Shown here in pieces: positions 5,511 through 5,621 of a DNA stretch of 5,621 bases. The DNA is from CAZEUZ01 sp964515805 (GTDB lineage Bacteria; Pseudomonadota; Gammaproteobacteria; Pseudomonadales; Cellvibrionaceae): contig CAZEUZ010000109.1 in assembly GCA_964515805.1 (NCBI GenBank), forward strand, positions 1-5,621, in the 5' to 3' direction. The position numbers and the translations under genes were made by a program. The notes beneath the pieces were generated by a model that was given only the letters and a program-made list of their open reading frames with translations, was not told where the DNA came from and did not search any database. Each line of letters opens with the position of its first letter. Position 1 is the first letter of the stretch.

Positions 5511-5621
5511 TTAAGTATCGATCTGATCGACACTGTAGCCCAGAGCCGCCAGACTGTCCTCAGCAATCACCAACACATCATCGTCGGCATTGGCGTCTAC
5601 TTTTAAACACTCCATATAGTA
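5511..5621 (-). CDS. C-terminal fragment of an unidentified minus-strand gene, partial
   Basis: The minus-strand frame is open from the window edge for 36 codons and stops with TAA at 5511-5513, 8 bp before the ATG of the membrane-protein gene. The residues include KVDANADDDVLVIAEDSLAA, followed by LGYSVDQIDT, giving an acidic C-terminus with a strand-helix pattern. There is no recognisable motif. Tight spacing, same strand and unbroken frame support a real gene that continues beyond 5621 and forms an operon with its downstream neighbour. A start at the internal ATG (codon 3) is possible but would give an implausibly short protein. Confidence 0.6.
   Translation of the reverse strand, partial: YYMECLKVDANADDDVLVIAEDSLAALGYSVDQIDT

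Overview
The window looks like chromosomal DNA from a gammaproteobacterium. The cmoA-cmoB gene pair and a full-length SohB that aligns with the Escherichia coli protein almost end to end both point there. Base composition is moderate (roughly mid-40s % GC by eye). I cannot name the genus; a free-living or marine lineage is only a guess. There are no insertion sequences, tRNA or rRNA genes, CRISPR arrays or phage genes, so this is core-type chromosome with one unusual gene in it.

Layout, left to right. Positions 1-34 hold the last codons of a plus-strand gene, most likely cmoA. It is followed without any gap by cmoB (35-1042, plus), which makes the wobble base cmo5U34 in tRNA. A 46-bp gap separates cmoB from a convergent minus-strand gene (1089-3353). 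That gene encodes a 754-residue membrane protein built like a hybrid sensor histidine kinase: six membrane segments, a DHp-like helix pair, an ATPase-like domain and two receiver-like domains. The phosphoacceptor histidine, the key N-box asparagine, the glycine boxes and both receiver aspartates are all replaced, yet the 754-codon frame is open. It reads as a signalling pseudoenzyme and is the most interesting item here.

Upstream of that gene lies a 331-bp non-coding region (3354-3684). It holds two 9-mers matching the DnaA-box consensus, three perfect short inverted repeats, a stretch of about 124 bp that is only about 19% GC, and a candidate sigma70 promoter with a perfect TTGACA. Next comes sohB (3685-4716, minus, GTG start with a strong ribosome binding site), an inner-membrane S49 serine protease. 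It is preceded by a 135-bp gap with a palindrome over a weak promoter candidate. Then come an unrecognised two-membrane-segment protein (4852-5502, minus) and, 8 bp upstream of it, the C-terminal end of another unrecognised minus-strand gene that runs off the window.

Functional links are limited. cmoA and cmoB act in consecutive steps of one tRNA-modification pathway. The two minus-strand genes at the right end are spaced like an operon and may run on into sohB, which would place a membrane protein of unknown role beside an envelope protease. The pseudokinase has no obvious cognate response regulator or HPt gene in the window, so its partner must be encoded elsewhere.
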